Positions 63,410 to 64,000 of a DNA stretch of 64,000 nucleotides are shown here, in pieces (position 1 is the first letter of the stretch; each line of letters opens with the position of its first letter). The stretch is from Vibrio aquaticus (GTDB lineage Bacteria; Pseudomonadota; Gammaproteobacteria; Enterobacterales; Vibrionaceae): positions 620,001 to 684,000 of the forward strand of contig NZ_RXZH01000001.1 of assembly GCF_003970385.1 (NCBI RefSeq), read 5' to 3'. The notes below the pieces were generated by a model. That model did not search any database. It was given only the letters and a program-made list of their open reading frames with translations, and was not told the DNA's origin. A program made the position numbers and the translations under genes.

Positions 63410-64000
63410 ATGGCAAATCTTAAAAATTCTGTGGCAAAAAACATCAAGACAAAAGTCGCAGGTCAAACTCAAGATGACGTGGTTTATTGCCATATTTTTG
63501 ATGCAATTCTAGAACAGCGTTTACCACCAGCGACCAAGCTTAACGAAGAAGCTTTGGCCGAGATCTTCAATGTCAGCCGCACCATTATTCGCCGCGCTCT
63601 GTTGCGTTTGTCTATGGAGCAGGTCGTCAGTATTCGCCCTAACCGTGGTGCAATGGTTGCCGCTCCTACCAAAGCAGAAGCCAAGCAGATCATTAAAGCG
63701 CGTGAAGTCATGGAACTTGCCATCACCGAACTCGCGGTTGCACACGCTACCCCAGCGAAGATTGAAGAGTGTCGTAAATTGGTTGAGGTCGAAAACGAGG
63801 CTTTTGCCAACAATGACTACGGAAAAGGGCTTCGCCTGTCTGGTGAGTTTCATATCAAGCTTGCTGAGATGGCCAACAACGCACCGCTGTTGGCTTTCCA
63901 ACGCAGCTTAGTATCACAAACCTCTCTTCTCATTGCTCAATACGAAACGGGCACTCACTCAAATTGTTCTTTGGATGAGCACTCCAACCTGCTCGATGCC
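63410..64000 (+). CDS. GntR/FadR-type transcriptional regulator (partial)
   Basis: At least 197 codons run to the window edge, so the gene is cut off. The N-terminal GntR winged helix reads NEEALAEIFNVSRTIIRRALL and the FCD-type helical ligand domain follows from about residue 85 (IIKAREVMELAITELA). FadR-subfamily regulators usually control carbon catabolism or amino acid use. The target is unknown because the neighbour to the right is not visible. Confidence 0.9.
   Translation, partial: MANLKNSVAKNIKTKVAGQTQDDVVYCHIFDAILEQRLPPATKLNEEALAEIFNVSRTIIRRALLRLSMEQVVSIRPNRGAMVAAPTKAEAKQIIKAREVMELAITELAVAHATPAKIEECRKLVEVENEAFANNDYGKGLRLSGEFHIKLAEMANNAPLLAFQRSLVSQTSLLIAQYETGTHSNCSLDEHSNLLDA

Noticed and set aside
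1..64000. CRISPR arrays, tRNA and rRNA genes, prophage or transposase genes
   Set aside because: I looked on both strands and saw no regularly spaced repeats, no cloverleaf-like sequences and no transposase or integrase motifs.

Overview
The window looks like a chromosomal segment of a Vibrio or a close relative. The evidence is family-level: a VC0807-type membrane protein, a DUF3081 protein, YibL, and an aryl polyene cluster of the Vibrio/enterobacterial kind. Base composition is moderate, there are several chemoreceptors, and compact operons end in strong hairpin terminators. I see no rRNA, tRNA, CRISPR array or intact insertion sequence. Species cannot be settled from this sequence.

Layout. 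0-8 kb: the end of an unidentified gene, then a copper/silver efflux operon read leftward (His/Cys-rich small protein, CusC, CusB, CusA, CopI) from a MerR/CueR-type promoter with a 19-bp spacer. 8-17 kb: an ABC-F ATPase with a long leader, an MFS transporter, LysE and DMT exporters, a LysR regulator and small conserved proteins. Within this stretch a flavodoxin-like gene and an unlisted 49-codon gene diverge from two SoxR-type promoters.

17.3-35.3 kb is a complete aryl polyene (APE) cluster. A left arm (lipoprotein, methyltransferase, halogenase-like flavoprotein) diverges from a tightly overlapped right arm: chain-length factor, acyltransferase, two ACPs, membrane protein, AMP ligase, dehydratase, glycosyltransferase-acyltransferase fusion, aromatic ammonia-lyase, thioesterase, LolA-like carrier, MMPL exporter, DUF3261 lipoprotein, ketosynthase, second dehydratase, ketoreductase and ketosynthase. 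Together they should make an aryl starter from an aromatic amino acid, extend it to a polyene, attach it to a lipid and move it to the outer membrane.

35.5-39.3 kb: a secreted alkylsulfatase, a small secreted protein and a secreted HExxH metallopeptidase. 39.3-41.6 kb: a gene-poor, probably acquired stretch with one acyltransferase and gene debris. 41.6-50.8 kb: an Lrp/LysE pair, a PHP phosphatase, a truncated kinase remnant, a DASS anion symporter, an alpha/beta hydrolase with a TetR regulator, a chemoreceptor, an acyltransferase and a MAPEG protein.

50.9-54.8 kb is the part I find most unusual. A GST, a SigZ-like sigma factor, an ArsR repressor and a DUF318/ArsP-type permease all carry cysteine-rich tails or loops. 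The arsR and permease promoters share a TTTC-N10-GAAA dyad placed over the -10 region. The remaining 9 kb holds a DksA-like zinc finger protein, an aromatic amino acid permease, YibL, a large lipoprotein, a DUF4344 metallopeptidase, a DCC thiol protein, a Cache chemoreceptor and the start of a GntR regulator that runs off the right edge.
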